From Desulfobacteraceae bacterium (GTDB lineage: Bacteria; Desulfobacterota; DSM-4660; Desulfatiglandales; B25-G16), in assembly GCA_030615105.1 (NCBI GenBank), contig JAUWZV010000007.1, positions 1-39,021 on the forward strand: a stretch of 39,021 bases of DNA, in the 5' to 3' direction. The notes under the pieces were generated by a model, which worked only from the letters and a program-made list of their open reading frames with translations, was not told the origin of the DNA and did no database searches. Numbering within the stretch: the first letter of the stretch is position 1; each line of letters begins with the position of its first letter. Below, piece by piece: positions 8,756 through 18,090 of the stretch. The position numbers were made by a program, and so were the translations under genes.

Positions 8756-8904
8756 AATTTCTCCTTTCTATCTCAATAACCTCAAAGTGAGCCAAGGTTG
8801 TAATAATTCCTAAGTTCCTCAATCCCTCAATTTCAAGTGAGCAACCCAACAAACACAAAAAGTAAGATCAATTAAAAACAGTGAAGATTTTTTATGATTT
8901 TTTA

Positions 8905-8933
8905 TTGACAAACAAAGACAACTTTGATTAATT
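8905..8933 (+). promoter_or_regulatory. Candidate promoter for the rhodanese gene
   Basis: TTGACA at 8905-8910 sits about 75 bp before the rhodanese gene in AT-rich DNA. The best -10 at the right distance (TTAATT near 8928-8933) is weak, so only the -35 is convincing. Confidence 0.3.
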
Positions 8934-8988
8934 CAATCGTAACCTAACATGAGTTGGGTTGAAATAGCTAAGGAGAAAGTTGATTAAT

Positions 8989-9612
8989 ATGAATAAGCTG
9001 GTTTTTATCTTGTTAGGATCTTTCATTTGTTTAACTACCTTCTTTCAGTTACCCGCCGCAGCGCAAGAACCCAAGGATATCTTATCCATTGAGGCCTATG
9101 ACATGCTCAATACTGTTCCCAATACATATCTGATCGATGTTAGAACAAGGACAGAGTATCAATTTATAGGTCATCCACCAATGGCCTACCTATTTCCTTA
9201 CTTTTTTTTGACTAACAAACTTGCAAAAAAAGGAGAGAGCTGGATATATCAATTCAATGATAAAAATAAATCTTTTATGGAAGAGATAAGCAAGAAATTT
9301 CAAAAAACCAACAATCTCCTTATAATATGCAGAGATGGCATCAGAAGCATTTTAGCAGCCAGGGAGCTTATTAAGAACGGTTTTAAAAATGTCTACAACG
9401 TAAAGGATGGATTTGAAGGGCCACTTTTTCCATGTTTCGAAGATGAAAACAAACATAAATTTTATAGGCAATTAGCTAAAAGAAACAAGATCCCTACCTA
9501 TAATAATCGCCGTTTCTATGGCTGGCAGTGGTGGGGACTTCCCTGGACCTATGATATAGATATTAAATATATTTACCCTCCTGATAAGATTCCAAAGGAA
9601 GAGAAGAAATAG
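8989..9612 (+). CDS. Exported rhodanese-like sulfurtransferase domain protein
   Basis: From ATG 8989 this is a 207-residue protein. It opens with a signal peptide: Lys3, a hydrophobic run, then a PAAAQ cleavage region near residue 26. The rhodanese domain follows, with DVRTRTEY near residue 51 and the catalytic loop CRDGIRS (active-site Cys present) near residue 110. A Trp-rich tail is outside the usual domain. Rhodaneses carry persulfide sulphur on the active Cys; here the site would be periplasmic. A TTG at 8980 is also in frame. The AAGGAG at 8970-8975 lies 4 nt from TTG and 13 nt from ATG, so the start is ambiguous by three codons. Confidence 0.85.
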   Translation: MNKLVFILLGSFICLTTFFQLPAAAQEPKDILSIEAYDMLNTVPNTYLIDVRTRTEYQFIGHPPMAYLFPYFFLTNKLAKKGESWIYQFNDKNKSFMEEISKKFQKTNNLLIICRDGIRSILAARELIKNGFKNVYNVKDGFEGPLFPCFEDENKHKFYRQLAKRNKIPTYNNRRFYGWQWWGLPWTYDIDIKYIYPPDKIPKEEKK

Positions 9613-9617
9613 GCTGA

Positions 9618-9760
9618 ACATAGCGCACCTTCGGTGCGAAACTGTAGGGGTTCGATTTACCCGCCTGCCAGATGGCGGGCAGGTCGAATCCCGCTTTGCG
9701 GGACGTCATTAATCCGCCATAGCCCTTTGGCGGATAAATGCCGCCCTTACAAGTACTTAA
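9618..9760. repeat. Cluster of intergenic hairpins including palindromic repeat copy 2
   Basis: Four hairpins follow the rhodanese gene: GCACC-TTC-GGTGC; CCGCC/GGCGG within the CCTGCC...GGCAGG stem near 9660-9682; TCCCGC-TTT-GCGGGA near 9689-9703; and the longer palindrome at 9707-9740 (CATTAATCCGCC ... GGCGGATAAATG). The last is an inverted copy of 7350-7376. No T-run follows, so simple intrinsic termination is unlikely to be the whole role. Confidence 0.6.
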
Positions 9761-9779
9761 AAAGGAAATCCCTATACAA

Positions 9780-10301
9780 TTAAATTAGAGACCGAATAAA
9801 GGCCAGGGCTATAACCGTCTTACTATCAATTATCTTTTGATTTCTAATCATCCCTAACACATCTTCAAGGGTCAAGATCTCCAGGGATGATATCTCATTC
9901 TCGTCAATCTTTTTTTCTAACTTCTTTAGATCCCTACCTAAATAGAGGTGGATAAGCTCATTGGAGTATCCAACAGAAGGGGCATAGGTATATAGCCATT
10001 TGATAAATTTTGCCTCAAAGCCTGTCTCCTCCACCAACTCTCTTTTTATACATTCCTCTGGGCTCTCACCCTCATCGATCTTACCTGCAGGGATCTCAAG
10101 TGTTTCCCTTCCTAAGGCATACCTGTATTGCCTAACCATGATAATCTCATTATCTGAGACAAAGGGGACTATAGCTGCGGCCTGTGGATGATCAATGCAA
10201 ATCCTCTTGCTTATCCTTCCATTTCTTAGGCTCACTTCATCCAGATATACAGTGAAATTCTTTGTGCCCAAGCTTGCTAGACTTTGTATTTTTCGTTCCA
10301 T
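9780..10301 (-). CDS. Nudix hydrolase, ADP-ribose pyrophosphatase type
   Basis: This is a 173-residue protein. The full Nudix box occurs near residues 74-96: GKIDEGESPEECIKRELVEE followed by TGFEA, matching GX5EX7REUXEEXGU with all catalytic acids present. The preceding VRQYRYALGRETLEIPAG segment is typical of the ADP-sugar pyrophosphatase branch, which splits ADP-ribose into AMP and ribose 5-phosphate. It is the last gene of the minus-strand unit dnaE - DUF374 acyltransferase - this gene, with a 16 bp gap. The substrate is inferred from the family; related members act on other nucleotide sugars. Confidence 0.88.
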   Translation of the reverse strand: MERKIQSLASLGTKNFTVYLDEVSLRNGRISKRICIDHPQAAAIVPFVSDNEIIMVRQYRYALGRETLEIPAGKIDEGESPEECIKRELVEETGFEAKFIKWLYTYAPSVGYSNELIHLYLGRDLKKLEKKIDENEISSLEILTLEDVLGMIRNQKIIDSKTVIALAFIRSLI

Positions 10302-10317
10302 TTCCTCATTCCTTGTT

Positions 10318-11052
10318 TCAGGTTCCTTGTTCCTGGTTACCGGAAAACCCCTCTTCTTTTTTCAGGAGTTCCATATTAGGATCATGATGATCAACCTTTG
10401 TATCAACATGCCGGGTCATGACATTTAAGGTTCTCTCCGTTTCTTTCACATATATATCAAATTCCTCACCCTTGGCCTCCTTGGGAATAAGGCATGGTTC
10501 TGATGCATAGATAACTATCTTTGAGAATGGTCTTGGGATTATCGCCTTATCCCATGCATTTACAAACATCCATACCTTGTTGGCAGACCAGGTCAGGGGC
10601 ATAAGATGTACACCTGATTTCTGGGCAATTCTGACAAGTCCCGGTTTGGCCCTAAATGCAGGCCCCTGTGGACCATCAGCAACAGTGGCTACAACCCTGC
10701 CCCCGGTATTTAAGAATTCAACCATTTGTTCGGAGCCTTCCTTCCCTCCCCTGGTTGATGAACCCCTGGCTGGAATAATACCTAATTTTTTGGCAAAATC
10801 AGCGAACAAATCTCCATCCTTACTTAAAGAGAAAAGAACCATGGGATGAAGAAAGCCATATTTAAAAAGGAAATAGATGGCGCATCTATGCCAGGTAGTT
10901 ATAACAACCTTTTTATCTCCAAGGAGAAATTCGTCTATATATTTCTTATTTATATACTGAACTCTACATGTAAAGAGGATTAGCCTTAAAATAAATATTG
11001 CCATATAGGAGAGAAGACTTATTATATATCTGTTTGTGATTCTGATTTTCAT
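10318..11052 (-). CDS. DUF374 / lysophospholipid acyltransferase-like protein
   Basis: This is a 244-residue protein with an N-terminal hydrophobic segment (residues ~8-28). Its DUF374 hallmarks are TTWHRCAIYFLF near residue 53, RGSSTRGGKEG near residue 95, and the DGPQGPAF motif near residue 126. DUF374 is related to the PlsC/LpxL-type acyltransferases and is often found next to lipid A or Kdo genes in Gram-negative bacteria, so a membrane-associated acyl transfer is likely. No such genes are next to it here; it sits 3 bp after dnaE and before the Nudix gene. The acceptor is unknown. Confidence 0.8.
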   Translation of the reverse strand: MKIRITNRYIISLLSYMAIFILRLILFTCRVQYINKKYIDEFLLGDKKVVITTWHRCAIYFLFKYGFLHPMVLFSLSKDGDLFADFAKKLGIIPARGSSTRGGKEGSEQMVEFLNTGGRVVATVADGPQGPAFRAKPGLVRIAQKSGVHLMPLTWSANKVWMFVNAWDKAIIPRPFSKIVIYASEPCLIPKEAKGEEFDIYVKETERTLNVMTRHVDTKVDHHDPNMELLKKEEGFSGNQEQGT

Positions 11053-11055
11053 AGA

Positions 11056-14000
11056 CTATACTTCAAATATCACCTTAGCTCCTACCAAAGACTCAATCTC
11101 TTCGATTAAATTCTCTTCTGGCATAACGCTATAGCGATTATGGGTTACTACAGTTGCCTTTTTGTCTCCATCAAGAGTAATCTTAAATTTAAGCTGGCAT
11201 TCTCCTGGATATCTAAAGACAATATCCCTTAACTTCATCAGGCTGGAGCGGGTAAGACCCTCCTGTGAAATGGGTATTAGAATAGACTTAATTGATTTCT
11301 GTTTTACTGTTTCCAGGGCAACTATCTCTTGGGCCCTGATCTTTACCAGGTTATCTCCAACCTCGGCCTCTCCTGTTATTAAGAGGGGCCTGTCATCATT
11401 CAATAAGGTGGCACATCGTGCAAAGACATCTGGAAACACCACAACCTCAGTGAAGCCTTTTTTGTCCTCCACATTAATGACTGCCATCTTTTCCCCTCTT
11501 CTTGTCCTCTTTATCCGCATACTGTTAACAAGCCCGGCCAACCTGACTACTGATTTATCCTTAATTGCAACGAGGCCCTGTGTTGTTGTAGTTGCAAACT
11601 TGCTTATCACATCTGTAAATCTATCCAAGGGATGGCCGGTAATATAAAACCCGAGAGATTCCTTTTCTCTCCTTAACTTTTCATCATCCACCCATTCATC
11701 AATATCTTTGAACTCAACTGTTTCACCTTCTTCCCTGGATGGAAAAAGGTCAAACATATTTAGCTGATTTGGGTCTTCACTAATCCCTCCAAAAGCGAGT
11801 GCATCGTTCAGTGATGCAAAAAGTCTCGATCTAAAGACACCTGTAAAATCAAAGGCACCACACTGGATCAAGCCCTCTAACACCCTCTTATTTACCTTTG
11901 TTTTATCTACCCTTTTACAAAACTCTGTAAGCGATTTAAAGGGTTCTTCCCTTTCTCTCTCATGAACAATCGCCTCTACAGCCTTAACACCAACATTCTT
12001 TACTGCAGCCAGACCAAAGCGAATACTTTCGCCGACAACAGCAAAATCTACCTGACTCTCGTTGATATCAGGAGGAAGTATAGGTATACCCATTTCTTTG
12101 CACTCGGCAATATTTTTAATGGTTTTGTCCTGGCTTCCCATATCTTCTGTGAGCAATGCTGCCATGAACTGCACCGGATAATGGGCCTTGAGATAGGCAG
12201 TCTGATAAGCTATCATAGCATAGGCTACTGAATGGGATTTATTGAAGCCATAGCCTCCAAATTTTTCTATCAATTCATAAACATGCTCTGCCTTATTATT
12301 ATCTAATCTATTCTGGGTTGTGCCTGCCAAAAAACGTTCTTTTTGCCGTGCCATCTCCTTAGGATTCTTTTTACTGATGGCCTTTCGCAATAGGTCCGCC
12401 TCTGCAAGGGTATAGTTGGCAAGTACCTGGGCGATTCGCATAACCTGCTCCTGATAAACAATAACCCCATATGTCTCAGCCAGGATCTCTTCCAATTGAG
12501 GCAAGAGATATGTCATTTTGATTTCGCCATGCTTTCTTTTAATAAAATCATCAACCATATTGCTACCCAAGGGGCCCGGCCGATAAAGGGCAACTGATGC
12601 AACTATATCCTCAAACACACCTGGCTTAAGGTTCCTAAGGAGCTCTTTCATGCCAGAACTTTCCAGTTGAAATACCCCAGTGGTTTTACCCTCACTGGTC
12701 AATCTAAATGTTTCATCATCCCCTATTTCAATTTCATCTAAATTAACAACCTGGCCAGTTGTCCCTTTTATAAGGTCCAAAGTTTCCTGGATAACAGTCA
12801 GGGTCTTAAGCCCTAAAAAATCAAATTTGATCAGCCCGAGCTGGGCTACCTGATCCATGGTATACTGGGTCATGACCTCTCCATTTGGTCCCCTAAACAA
12901 GGGTAGATATTCGACCAAAGGCTTATCAGATATGACTATTCCGGAGGCATGGGTGGAGGCATGTCTGGTTAAGCCTTCTAAGGACCTGCTAATTCTTAAA
13001 AGTCTTCTCTCATCATCCGTTCCTTCTTCCATGGCCTTTAGCTGTGGCTCTGCCTCTATTGCCTCATCTAAGGTAATATTAATGCCCTCTGGAATAAGTT
13101 TGGCAATTCTATCTGCCTCTGCATAAGATATATTGATAGAGCGGCCGACATCTCTTATGACAGCTCGGGCCTTCATTGTGCCAAAGGTTATTATCTGGGA
13201 GACGTTTTCTCTTCCATATTTCTCACTGACATAATCAATGACTCTATCCCTGTTCTTGATGCAAAAATCTATATCAATATCAGGCATGCTTATTCGACCA
13301 GGGTTCAGGAAACGCTCAAACAGGAGGCCATATTTGATTGGATCAATATCCGTAATTTTGAGTGCATAAGCAGTGAGGGAGCCGGCAGCCGATCCCCTAC
13401 CTGGACCAACAGGAATACCTGACTGCCTTGCATAGTCTATGAAATCTGCCACTATCAAGAAATAACCTGCAAAGCCCATTTCCATAATGGTTTTAAGCTC
13501 ATAGGTCAGTCTCTCCTCATATTCCTTTCTTGATTCAGAGGATAATGATCCATCAAGGGCCTCTTTCTGAGCCAATCTCTTTTCCAGGCCTTCTCTGGCA
13601 TCTTTCTCTAATTTTTCCTCCAGACTAATATCCCCTGGCACCTGAAAAACAGGGTATTTATACTGGCCAAATTTCATCTCATAGTGGCAGCGTTTAGCTA
13701 TGTTCAGGGTATTATCTAGGGCTTCGGGAAACTCATCTAAATCAAGGGCCATTTCTGCCCCAGTTTTAAAATAAAACTCATTAGCAGAAAATTTTAACCT
13801 GTCTGCGTCATCAACACTTTTACCTGTCTGGATGCATAAGAGGATATCATGGGCTTCAGCATCCTCTTTATTTAAATAATGACAGTCATTTGTGGCAACC
13901 AAGGGGAGAGACAATTCCTGGGCTAACTTTTTTAAAGACCTGTTAACAGGAATCTGTTCAGGCATCTTATTGGCCATTACCTCTAAATAAAACCGGTCAT

Positions 14001-14547
14001 TGTCAAATATTGATGCCAGCTCAAGTGCATGTCTTTTGGCATCTTCCAACCTTCCAATCCTCAGATAATAGGGAACATGGCCCTTGAGGCATGCCGAAAA
14101 GGCGATTAATCCTGCATTATATTTCCTTAAGATCTCCATATCTATCCTTGGATGATAATAAAAACCCTCAAGATTACCCAATGTGACAAGCCTGCTCAAA
14201 TTCCTGTAACCTGTTTCATCCATAACAAGAAGAACCAGGTGATATGCATTTGGCTGACCATCAGGTGAGGGTGACTTATCTTTCCTGCTGGTAGGGGCTA
14301 TATATGCCTCGCAACCGATGATAGGTTGAATACCGGCTTTAATAGCCTGTGAGTAAAACTCTACTGCCCCAAACATGTTCCCATGATCAGTTATTGCCAC
14401 CGACTCCATGCCGAGACTGGCAGCTTTTTTTAACATTCTATTTATCCTGATAGCCCCATCAAGCAGGCTGAATTCAGTGTGAATGTGTAAGTGAACAAAA
14501 GGGGATTGGTCTTTTTTTATGGATTTATTTTCTTTTTTCTTTGACAT
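11056..14547 (-). CDS. dnaE: DNA polymerase III alpha subunit
   Basis: This is the 1163-residue replicative polymerase of the DnaE1 type. The N-terminal PHP domain starts at residue ~17 (FVHLHIHTEFSLLDG, with AITDHGNM). The palm holds GPGRGSAAGS (381-390) and the catalytic PDIDIDF (422-428), with a third acid in KFDFLGLKTL. Fingers, the helix-hairpin-helix region (GGYGFNKSHSVAYA and after) and a C-terminal OB fold (residues ~1000-1080, VRLAGLVNSMRIKRTRRG) follow. Length and domain order are normal. It is the first gene of a minus-strand unit with the DUF374 and Nudix genes. Confidence 0.98.
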   Translation of the reverse strand: MSKKKENKSIKKDQSPFVHLHIHTEFSLLDGAIRINRMLKKAASLGMESVAITDHGNMFGAVEFYSQAIKAGIQPIIGCEAYIAPTSRKDKSPSPDGQPNAYHLVLLVMDETGYRNLSRLVTLGNLEGFYYHPRIDMEILRKYNAGLIAFSACLKGHVPYYLRIGRLEDAKRHALELASIFDNDRFYLEVMANKMPEQIPVNRSLKKLAQELSLPLVATNDCHYLNKEDAEAHDILLCIQTGKSVDDADRLKFSANEFYFKTGAEMALDLDEFPEALDNTLNIAKRCHYEMKFGQYKYPVFQVPGDISLEEKLEKDAREGLEKRLAQKEALDGSLSSESRKEYEERLTYELKTIMEMGFAGYFLIVADFIDYARQSGIPVGPGRGSAAGSLTAYALKITDIDPIKYGLLFERFLNPGRISMPDIDIDFCIKNRDRVIDYVSEKYGRENVSQIITFGTMKARAVIRDVGRSINISYAEADRIAKLIPEGINITLDEAIEAEPQLKAMEEGTDDERRLLRISRSLEGLTRHASTHASGIVISDKPLVEYLPLFRGPNGEVMTQYTMDQVAQLGLIKFDFLGLKTLTVIQETLDLIKGTTGQVVNLDEIEIGDDETFRLTSEGKTTGVFQLESSGMKELLRNLKPGVFEDIVASVALYRPGPLGSNMVDDFIKRKHGEIKMTYLLPQLEEILAETYGVIVYQEQVMRIAQVLANYTLAEADLLRKAISKKNPKEMARQKERFLAGTTQNRLDNNKAEHVYELIEKFGGYGFNKSHSVAYAMIAYQTAYLKAHYPVQFMAALLTEDMGSQDKTIKNIAECKEMGIPILPPDINESQVDFAVVGESIRFGLAAVKNVGVKAVEAIVHEREREEPFKSLTEFCKRVDKTKVNKRVLEGLIQCGAFDFTGVFRSRLFASLNDALAFGGISEDPNQLNMFDLFPSREEGETVEFKDIDEWVDDEKLRREKESLGFYITGHPLDRFTDVISKFATTTTQGLVAIKDKSVVRLAGLVNSMRIKRTRRGEKMAVINVEDKKGFTEVVVFPDVFARCATLLNDDRPLLITGEAEVGDNLVKIRAQEIVALETVKQKSIKSILIPISQEGLTRSSLMKLRDIVFRYPGECQLKFKITLDGDKKATVVTHNRYSVMPEENLIEEIESLVGAKVIFEV

Positions 14548-14868
14548 ATATGTTTGACGAATTTTATTGAATCGGATAGATTAAATTTTATTTATTTTCT
14601 GGTCTATTTGTTAATTGGTGAAACTCAGGATGTGCCAACCATTTAACTAATCAAACAGTGAAAATAACACACTTCACTAATACACAAATAAACGATTTGA
14701 CAAACTCTGGGGTTATCATAAGGTAAAGAAAAGATAGCTTCAAGCTTTTTTAGATAAAAGAAAGCCTCCCTAAAAAAACCACCACGAAACCATGTTTGCC
14801 AGTGGATTGCAATGGATAATTGATAATATGTTGAAAACCATATTATTTTTCCAAAATTTGAACTACTA
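14548..14868. other. Divergent intergenic region between dnaE and the receiver gene
   Basis: About 320 bp of AT-rich DNA lie between two divergent genes and so should contain both promoters. A TTGACA occurs at 14697-14702 for the plus strand but has no good -10 partner. No RNA gene or repeat was seen. Confidence 0.4.
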
Positions 14869-15258
14869 ATGAAAGAAGTAGCAAGAAGTAGGACAAAGGT
14901 GGCCACCATCCTTGTTATTGTCTATGAACATATAGCCAGGAATATTCTGGCCAGGATATTGAGAACTAAAGGTCATAAGGTGGTTACCTGTTCTGTGGGT
15001 TTTGACGGAATAAGGAAATTTAAAAAGGGGAAGGGAAAGTTTGATCTGATTATGATTGATGGTCACCTGCCCGGTATAGGTGGATTGGATGTAGCAAAAA
15101 AAATCAAGAAAATCAGTCAAAAAATACCGATTATACTAATTAAAGGATGGGAAAAAGAGCTGGATACAAAGGAGTTAAAAGAATCTGGTGTGGATCTCAT
15201 CATGAGCAAACCATTTTTTATGGATAAAACTTTAGAACTTGTAGAAAATGCAATTTAA
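14869..15258 (+). CDS. Stand-alone receiver-like protein with degenerate acidic pocket
   Basis: This is a 129-residue single-domain CheY-like fold. The phospho-acceptor Asp is present (LIMIDGHLPGIGG, Asp64), as is the switch Lys (MSKPF, Lys114). However, the acidic pair that binds Mg2+ at the end of beta-1 is replaced: the usual VDDE is IVYE, leaving Val18-Tyr19. The Thr/Ser switch position (normally A-L-T/S-A) reads ILIKGW. Without the acidic pocket normal phosphorylation is unlikely, so it may be a phosphorylation-independent pseudo-receiver. There is no output domain. Its last 11 bp overlap the start of rarA, indicating translational coupling. Confidence 0.8.
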   Translation: MKEVARSRTKVATILVIVYEHIARNILARILRTKGHKVVTCSVGFDGIRKFKKGKGKFDLIMIDGHLPGIGGLDVAKKIKKISQKIPIILIKGWEKELDTKELKESGVDLIMSKPFFMDKTLELVENAI

Positions 15259-16552
15259 AATCACCCCCTTAGCCATGAGGATGAGACCAGAAAGGATTGA
15301 AGAGGTCTTGGGTCAGGATCACATTCTCGGTCCATCAAGTCCATTAAGAAGGTCGCTTGAGACAGGCAATCTATTTTCCATAATATTCTGGGGACCACCA
15401 GGTTCAGGCAAAACAACAATTGCAAGATTGATAGCAAAATACAGTAATTGCCCTTTTGAATCATTTTCGGCAGTGCTATCCGGGGTGAAGGAGTTAAGAG
15501 AAATAATTGATTCAGCAAAAAGGACTTATAGATATGAGCTAAAACCAACTATCCTCTTTGTTGATGAGATCCATCGCTTTAATAAGGCCCAGCAGGATGC
15601 ATTTCTGCCCCATGTGGAAAGCGGCCTGATCATTCTATTTGGAGCTACAACCCAGAATCCCTCATTTGAAATTATTCCACCACTACTTTCAAGAACCAGG
15701 GTTATGACCTTAAAACCATTAGAGTTCAAAGATATGGCCATAATTTTGAATAGGGCCATTGAAGATAAAAAGAGAGGTCTCGGAGATCTACATATTGAGA
15801 TCGAAGAAGTTGCCTTGCAATATATCATCAACATCTCCCACGGAGATGCCCGGACAGCCCTTAATAATCTGGAGTCCGCCAGTTATTTTGTTCACCCAGA
15901 CAAGAATGATAACAGGTTATTAAATATAGCTACTGTTGCTGCTGCCCTGAATAAAAAACCTCTCTTATATGACAAGAATGGAGAGGAACATTACAACCTT
16001 ATATCGGCACTTCATAAAAGCATGAGGGGGAGTGACCCCCAGGGCTCTATCTACTGGCTCTATAGAATGCTGGAAGCAGGGGAGGACCCACTTTATATAG
16101 GTAGACGGCTCATTCGATTTGCCTCTGAGGATATTGGCTTGGCTGACCCCAATGCCCTTGAGATAGCCCTCACTGCCTATCAGGCCTGGGAAAAGGTAGG
16201 TCCGCCAGAAGCAAAGCTCTCTCTTGCCCAGGCAGTCGTTTATTTAGCCACAGCACCAAAGAGCAACGCACTCTACGTAGCAGAAAAATCCGTAAAAAGA
16301 GAGATCGAGGAATCAGGTCCTCAACCAGTGCCTTTACATCTAAGGAATGCCCCAACAAAACTAATGAAAGAGATGGGTTATTCTAAAGGCTATATTTATC
16401 CTCATGATTACCCAGAAAACCGAATAAAACAGGAGTATCTCCCTGAAAAAATCAGGGGAAAGATATTCTACAGGCCTAATGATAGGGCCTTTGAAAAAGA
16501 AATAAAAAGGAGAATGAGAGAGCAAAAAAAACTTGAGAATACAGATAAGTGA
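15248..16552 (+). CDS. rarA: Replication-associated recombination ATPase RarA (MgsA)
   Basis: This is a 434-residue AAA+ protein of the RarA/MgsA/WRNIP1 family, which acts at stalled forks and interacts with SSB. It shows the family N-terminus PLAMRMRPERIEEVLGQ, Walker A GPPGSGKT (49-56), Walker B ILFVDEIHRF (102-111), sensor 1 (LFGATTQNP), an SRC-like arginine-finger segment (LLSRTRV), and the MgsA C-terminal domain (SEDIGLADPNAL, KSNALYVA, YIYPHDYPE). Length and domains are normal. It starts inside the receiver gene and has no strong ribosome binding site of its own, consistent with coupling. Confidence 0.96.
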   Translation: MQFKITPLAMRMRPERIEEVLGQDHILGPSSPLRRSLETGNLFSIIFWGPPGSGKTTIARLIAKYSNCPFESFSAVLSGVKELREIIDSAKRTYRYELKPTILFVDEIHRFNKAQQDAFLPHVESGLIILFGATTQNPSFEIIPPLLSRTRVMTLKPLEFKDMAIILNRAIEDKKRGLGDLHIEIEEVALQYIINISHGDARTALNNLESASYFVHPDKNDNRLLNIATVAAALNKKPLLYDKNGEEHYNLISALHKSMRGSDPQGSIYWLYRMLEAGEDPLYIGRRLIRFASEDIGLADPNALEIALTAYQAWEKVGPPEAKLSLAQAVVYLATAPKSNALYVAEKSVKREIEESGPQPVPLHLRNAPTKLMKEMGYSKGYIYPHDYPENRIKQEYLPEKIRGKIFYRPNDRAFEKEIKRRMREQKKLENTDK

Positions 16553-16611
16553 TGTGGGCACAAATGACAAATGAAAATAGCTGTCTATATAAGTTAAAAT
16601 TTTAAAATTTT

Positions 16612-17016
16612 TGTCAAGCCCGCCTTGGCGCTTCGTGCTATAATCAGCCTGCCAAGTCTATAGGAAGCTACGTGCTCGGATCAGCTTATTAAGTCTAAAG
16701 GCCAGTTCTGGGCCAGGGTTTTTGTGCTGAAATCAAACTCTGATTTTGAAATGCGAAACAGCCAAAAGTTGATTTACTCTAGGCGAAGGATTCTTGGTTT
16801 AAAGCATTGGGATTTTTGTCACCTGCCCGCCATCGCTCTCGCTCAGGCAAAGCTGGCGGGTTGGAATTTTTTCCCCGCAAGCGGGGTATTAGAATTTAGG
16901 ATTTCTTTACTGCCTTCCTGCCTCGTCGGTTTGCCCATCTCCCGCCCCGTCCCGCTGGGGTCGGGACCCCTGCGGGGAAAGTCGGGATACGGGGCGGGAA
17001 GTCCAAGCTTCGTTAG
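16612..17016. repeat. Dispersed intergenic repeat block, copy B, with nested inverted repeats
   Basis: This stretch carries the same ordered blocks as 7375-7650: TGTCAAGCCCGCC (16612), TCTGGGCCAGGGTTTTTG (16707-16724), CCTCGTCGGTTTG (16921-16933) and AAGCTTCGTTAG (about 17005-17016). Several GC-rich hairpins are inserted between them: CCCGCCA/TGGCGGG (16826-16832 and 16854-16860), CCCCGC/GCGGGG (16873-16886), and a long one with arms at 16941-16954 and 16983-16998. The 547 bp between rarA and the PflX-like gene hold no credible gene. Confidence 0.6.
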
Positions 17017-17100
17017 TTTGATTTAATTCGCTTAATAACTTTAGGCACTTTGAACTTTAGCTCACTTTAGTTCACTTTCAAGCGTTGAACGATTGCCATC

Positions 17101-18036
17101 ATGTTTGAGCCATCTTATCTTCAATTACACAAAGAAGGTCAACTATTAAAAAGGATAGAAGAGGCTACTGAATTGCTCAAGGAATGTCGTCTTTGCCCCA
17201 GACAGTGTGAAGTTGACCGTTTGAGCAATGAAAAAGGTTTCTGCAAAACTGGTAGAAGGGCAAAGGTTGCAAGCTATAATGCCCATTTTGGAGAGGAATC
17301 ACCACTGGTTGGAAGATTTGGTTCAGGGACCATCTTTTTTGCCTTTTGCAATCTCCGCTGCTCCTTCTGTCAGAACTATGAGATAAGCCATCTGGGTGAG
17401 GGAGCAGAACTGGAAGCAAAGGATTTAGCAGCAATAATGTTAGAGTTGCAAAGAAGGGGTTGTCATAACATAAACCTGGTTACCCCTACCCATGTTGTAC
17501 CCCAGATACTGGAGGCCCTTTTACTGGCTGTAGAGAATGGTCTTACTGTGCCAATAGTCTATAATTGTGGCGGATATGAGAGGGTAGAGACCCTTAAGCT
17601 CCTGAATGGAATAATTGATATCTATATGCCTGATTTTAAGTTCTGGGATCAAAAATGGGCAGACAGATACTCCAATGCGCCAGATTATAGAGAAATGGCA
17701 GTTAAGGCATTTAAAGAGATGCATACCCAGGTTGGTGATTTAAAAATAGACAAGAATGGTATAGCTGAGAGAGGCCTCCTGGTGAGACATCTTGTAATGC
17801 CTAATGGGATTGCCGGCACAAAGGATGTTATGGAATTTCTCTCTAAAGAGATATCTGCCAATACTTATATAAATGTTATGGATCAATACAGACCATGTGG
17901 TACAGCATATCAAGATGAATATATTAATCAAAGGATCTCTACAAAGGAGTATTCAGCGGCCCTGCAATGGGCTAAAAGTGCAGGGCTAACACGATTGGAT
18001 CAAAGACAGGGTTTTAGATTGTTATTTCGTATTTGA
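17101..18036 (+). CDS. PflX-like radical SAM protein (COG1313 type)
   Basis: This is a 311-residue protein related to pyruvate formate-lyase activating enzymes. It has the radical SAM cluster motif CNLRCSFC (Cys83, Cys87, Cys90), preceded by a second Cys set (Cys29, Cys32, Cys36, Cys48 in ECRLCPRQCEVDR...GFC) that may hold another metal site. Later family landmarks include TPTHVVPQI, YNCGGYE, PDFKFW and MDQYRPCGTA. The usual role assigned to this group is glycyl-radical or other protein activation, but the target is unknown; no glycyl-radical enzyme is in the window. The ATG is the first Met after the repeat block, with only a weak ribosome binding site. Confidence 0.88.
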   Translation: MFEPSYLQLHKEGQLLKRIEEATELLKECRLCPRQCEVDRLSNEKGFCKTGRRAKVASYNAHFGEESPLVGRFGSGTIFFAFCNLRCSFCQNYEISHLGEGAELEAKDLAAIMLELQRRGCHNINLVTPTHVVPQILEALLLAVENGLTVPIVYNCGGYERVETLKLLNGIIDIYMPDFKFWDQKWADRYSNAPDYREMAVKAFKEMHTQVGDLKIDKNGIAERGLLVRHLVMPNGIAGTKDVMEFLSKEISANTYINVMDQYRPCGTAYQDEYINQRISTKEYSAALQWAKSAGLTRLDQRQGFRLLFRI

Positions 18037-18090
18037 TTAAAAGGGAGCAGAATCTTTTATTTTGACAAATTATCTATTTAATAAGGAGAC

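Noticed and set aside
9640-9695. tRNA-like T-loop motif (GGGGTTCGATTTACC)
   Set aside because: No acceptor, D or anticodon stem could be folded around it; the region is a series of unrelated hairpins.
11162-11647. 161-codon plus-strand frame
   Set aside because: It is antisense to the dnaE C-terminal region; no motif.
14643-14909. 88-codon minus-strand open frame
   Set aside because: It lies in the divergent gap, overlaps the receiver start, has no recognisable motif or ribosome binding site, and its composition looks non-coding.
16724-17026. 100-codon frame across the repeat block
   Set aside because: It is made of hairpin-rich repeat DNA, with no protein-like pattern.
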